A stretch of 64,000 nt of DNA from Psoroptes ovis (Eukaryota; Arthropoda; Arachnida; Sarcoptiformes; Psoroptidae): positions 496,001 through 560,000 of the forward strand of contig PQWQ01000006.1 of NCBI GenBank assembly GCA_002943765.1. Reading direction: 5' to 3'. Numbering within the stretch: the stretch's first letter is position 1; the number at the start of each line of letters is the position of its first letter. The notes under the pieces were generated by a model, which worked only from the letters and a program-made list of their open reading frames with translations, ran no database searches and had not been told where the DNA came from. The translations under genes were made by a program, and so were the position numbers. Positions 62,911 through 64,000 of this stretch are shown here, piece by piece.

Positions 62911-64000
62911 CAATCAATCATCGGATTTTGCTTTTTGAATTGAATTAATCAACATTGATAATCTTAGGATCAAAATTATTATTATTTTCTCAAAATAACG
63001 TATATGAAGATTATGCAAAAAAAATCAAACGAACAAAGGCGGTAAGATAATGATGGGATCTGTGTGGATGGAAAATTATTAAAATTAATGCAAAATTTTT
63101 CTAATTTCGTTACAAATATCAAAATATTTATAATCATCTTACGTATGATTGACATTGATTGGAATTAATTTCAATCATCAATTTTTCATTAAATTAATAT
63201 ATTTAATTATAATAAAATGATCAAAAATTGAAATAATTAAACGTATTAATGATGATGTATTGATTGTGTTGATGATGAATGAATGAAATGAGAATATTAA
63301 TATTCTCTATTATTATCCTGTATCAAAACATTTATTTTCATTGCTTTGATTATGAATAATCATAAATCAATGGATTAGTTTCGAAACGAACAAAAAAATC
63401 GTTCTTAATGTCATTAAGTCAACAAATAATAATTGTAATTATTATTATCATAATCAATGGTTTTTAATACATTTTCAATGTTTTCTTACAGCAAAATTTT
63501 ATTAAACAAAAAATAATAATAAAAATAATAATTTGCATAATAATAATAATCTGATTATTATTCAAACAAACACAGACACAAACAAATTTATTTTTTATTA
63601 GAAAAAATAATGAAAATCACCACGTTTCTTCACGTAAAAAGAAAATTGTCTTTATTACCATTGAATTGATGTGATAAAAAACGACACCGAGATAGACAAA
63701 TAACAAATGAATAAGCTTAAGAAACACACATTCAAAAAACAGTTAAATGAAACACGAACACACTTTTATAATAATAATAATACACATTAAATTGAATTAA
63801 TTACAAATAATAATGATGATGATTATAAAAACTTTTTGCTATTGATACAAATTTTATTTCATTAATACATTTGACCATTTATTCACATTCATTGATTCTG
63901 TCAATCAGACATTTCTCTCAACACCATTTCCAGGCATCATCATTTATTGATCATTTCTTACAAATTTCTTAAATGAATCGAATCGACTGTGTGAAACAAA

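Larger units (their letters stand above)
45839..64000. other. About 18 kb AT-rich stretch without supportable genes
   Basis: Apart from the short mariner-like element and simple repeats listed separately, I find no reading frame with family similarity, splice-consistent exon chain, rRNA or convincing tRNA. All frames are short (under about 105 codons) and rich in Phe/Ile/Lys/Asn, as expected for AT-rich non-coding DNA. It could be a long intron, a 5' regulatory domain of POMGNT1 or of a gene beyond the window, or plain intergenic DNA. Confidence 0.6.

Noticed and set aside
45839..64000. Search for tRNA, rRNA or CRISPR-like arrays
   Set aside because: No tRNA B-box context with a matching acceptor stem, no rRNA-like sequence and no regularly spaced repeats were found by eye; this is not a substitute for a covariance-model scan.

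Overview
The window looks like nuclear DNA of an acariform (astigmatid) mite, in the house-dust / scab-mite range. It is very AT-rich and has many short introns (about 53-100 bp) with GT..AG ends. It holds a Bm86/ATAQ-like gene (a family known from Acari) and a three-gene family that resembles dust-mite group 5/21 allergens. The species assignment is inference. Exon coordinates were derived by hand from splice sites, reading phase and family similarity.

Layout. 1-1184: 5' end of a minus-strand Ty3/gypsy-type retrotransposon (LTR, primer site, gag), cut by the window edge. 2033-8528 (-): 15-exon type I membrane protein whose C-terminal half resembles tick Bm86/ATAQ gut antigens. 10529-11328 (+): PDGF/VEGF-like protein with a membrane anchor. 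11900-13517 (+): cystinosin. 13553-17367 (-): three tandem secreted helical proteins, one with a threonine-rich mucin-like tail. 18600-21141 (+): two tandem secreted proteins joining a six-cysteine module to a C2-like domain. They sit in a roughly 1.75-kb duplication that also copied the 3' end of the next gene. 21308-22944 (-): carboxypeptidase Q. 27039-28415 (+): HSD17B12-like 3-ketoacyl-CoA reductase. 29764-32411 (-): NRF-6-type membrane acyltransferase. 32622-33905 (-): COX15 heme A synthase. 34898-36116 (+): mitochondrial oxoglutarate/malate carrier. 36328-40614 (-): unrecognised 1406-residue single-pass membrane protein. 41425-45838 (-): POMGNT1. 45839-64000: about 18 kb with no supportable gene, containing microsatellites and one short mariner-like inverted-repeat element.

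The genes form no single pathway. Housekeeping genes (CTNS, CPQ, HSD17B12, COX15, SLC25A11, POMGNT1) are interleaved with young, secreted or surface-exposed mite-specific families. Those families are the fast-evolving part of the window: local duplication, gene relics and repeat expansion are concentrated between 13.5 and 21.5 kb. The most interesting items are the Bm86-like protein with a roughly 950-residue extra N-terminal part, the cysteine-module/C2 family, the group 5/21-like cluster, the membrane-tethered PDGF/VEGF factor and the large unknown membrane protein.
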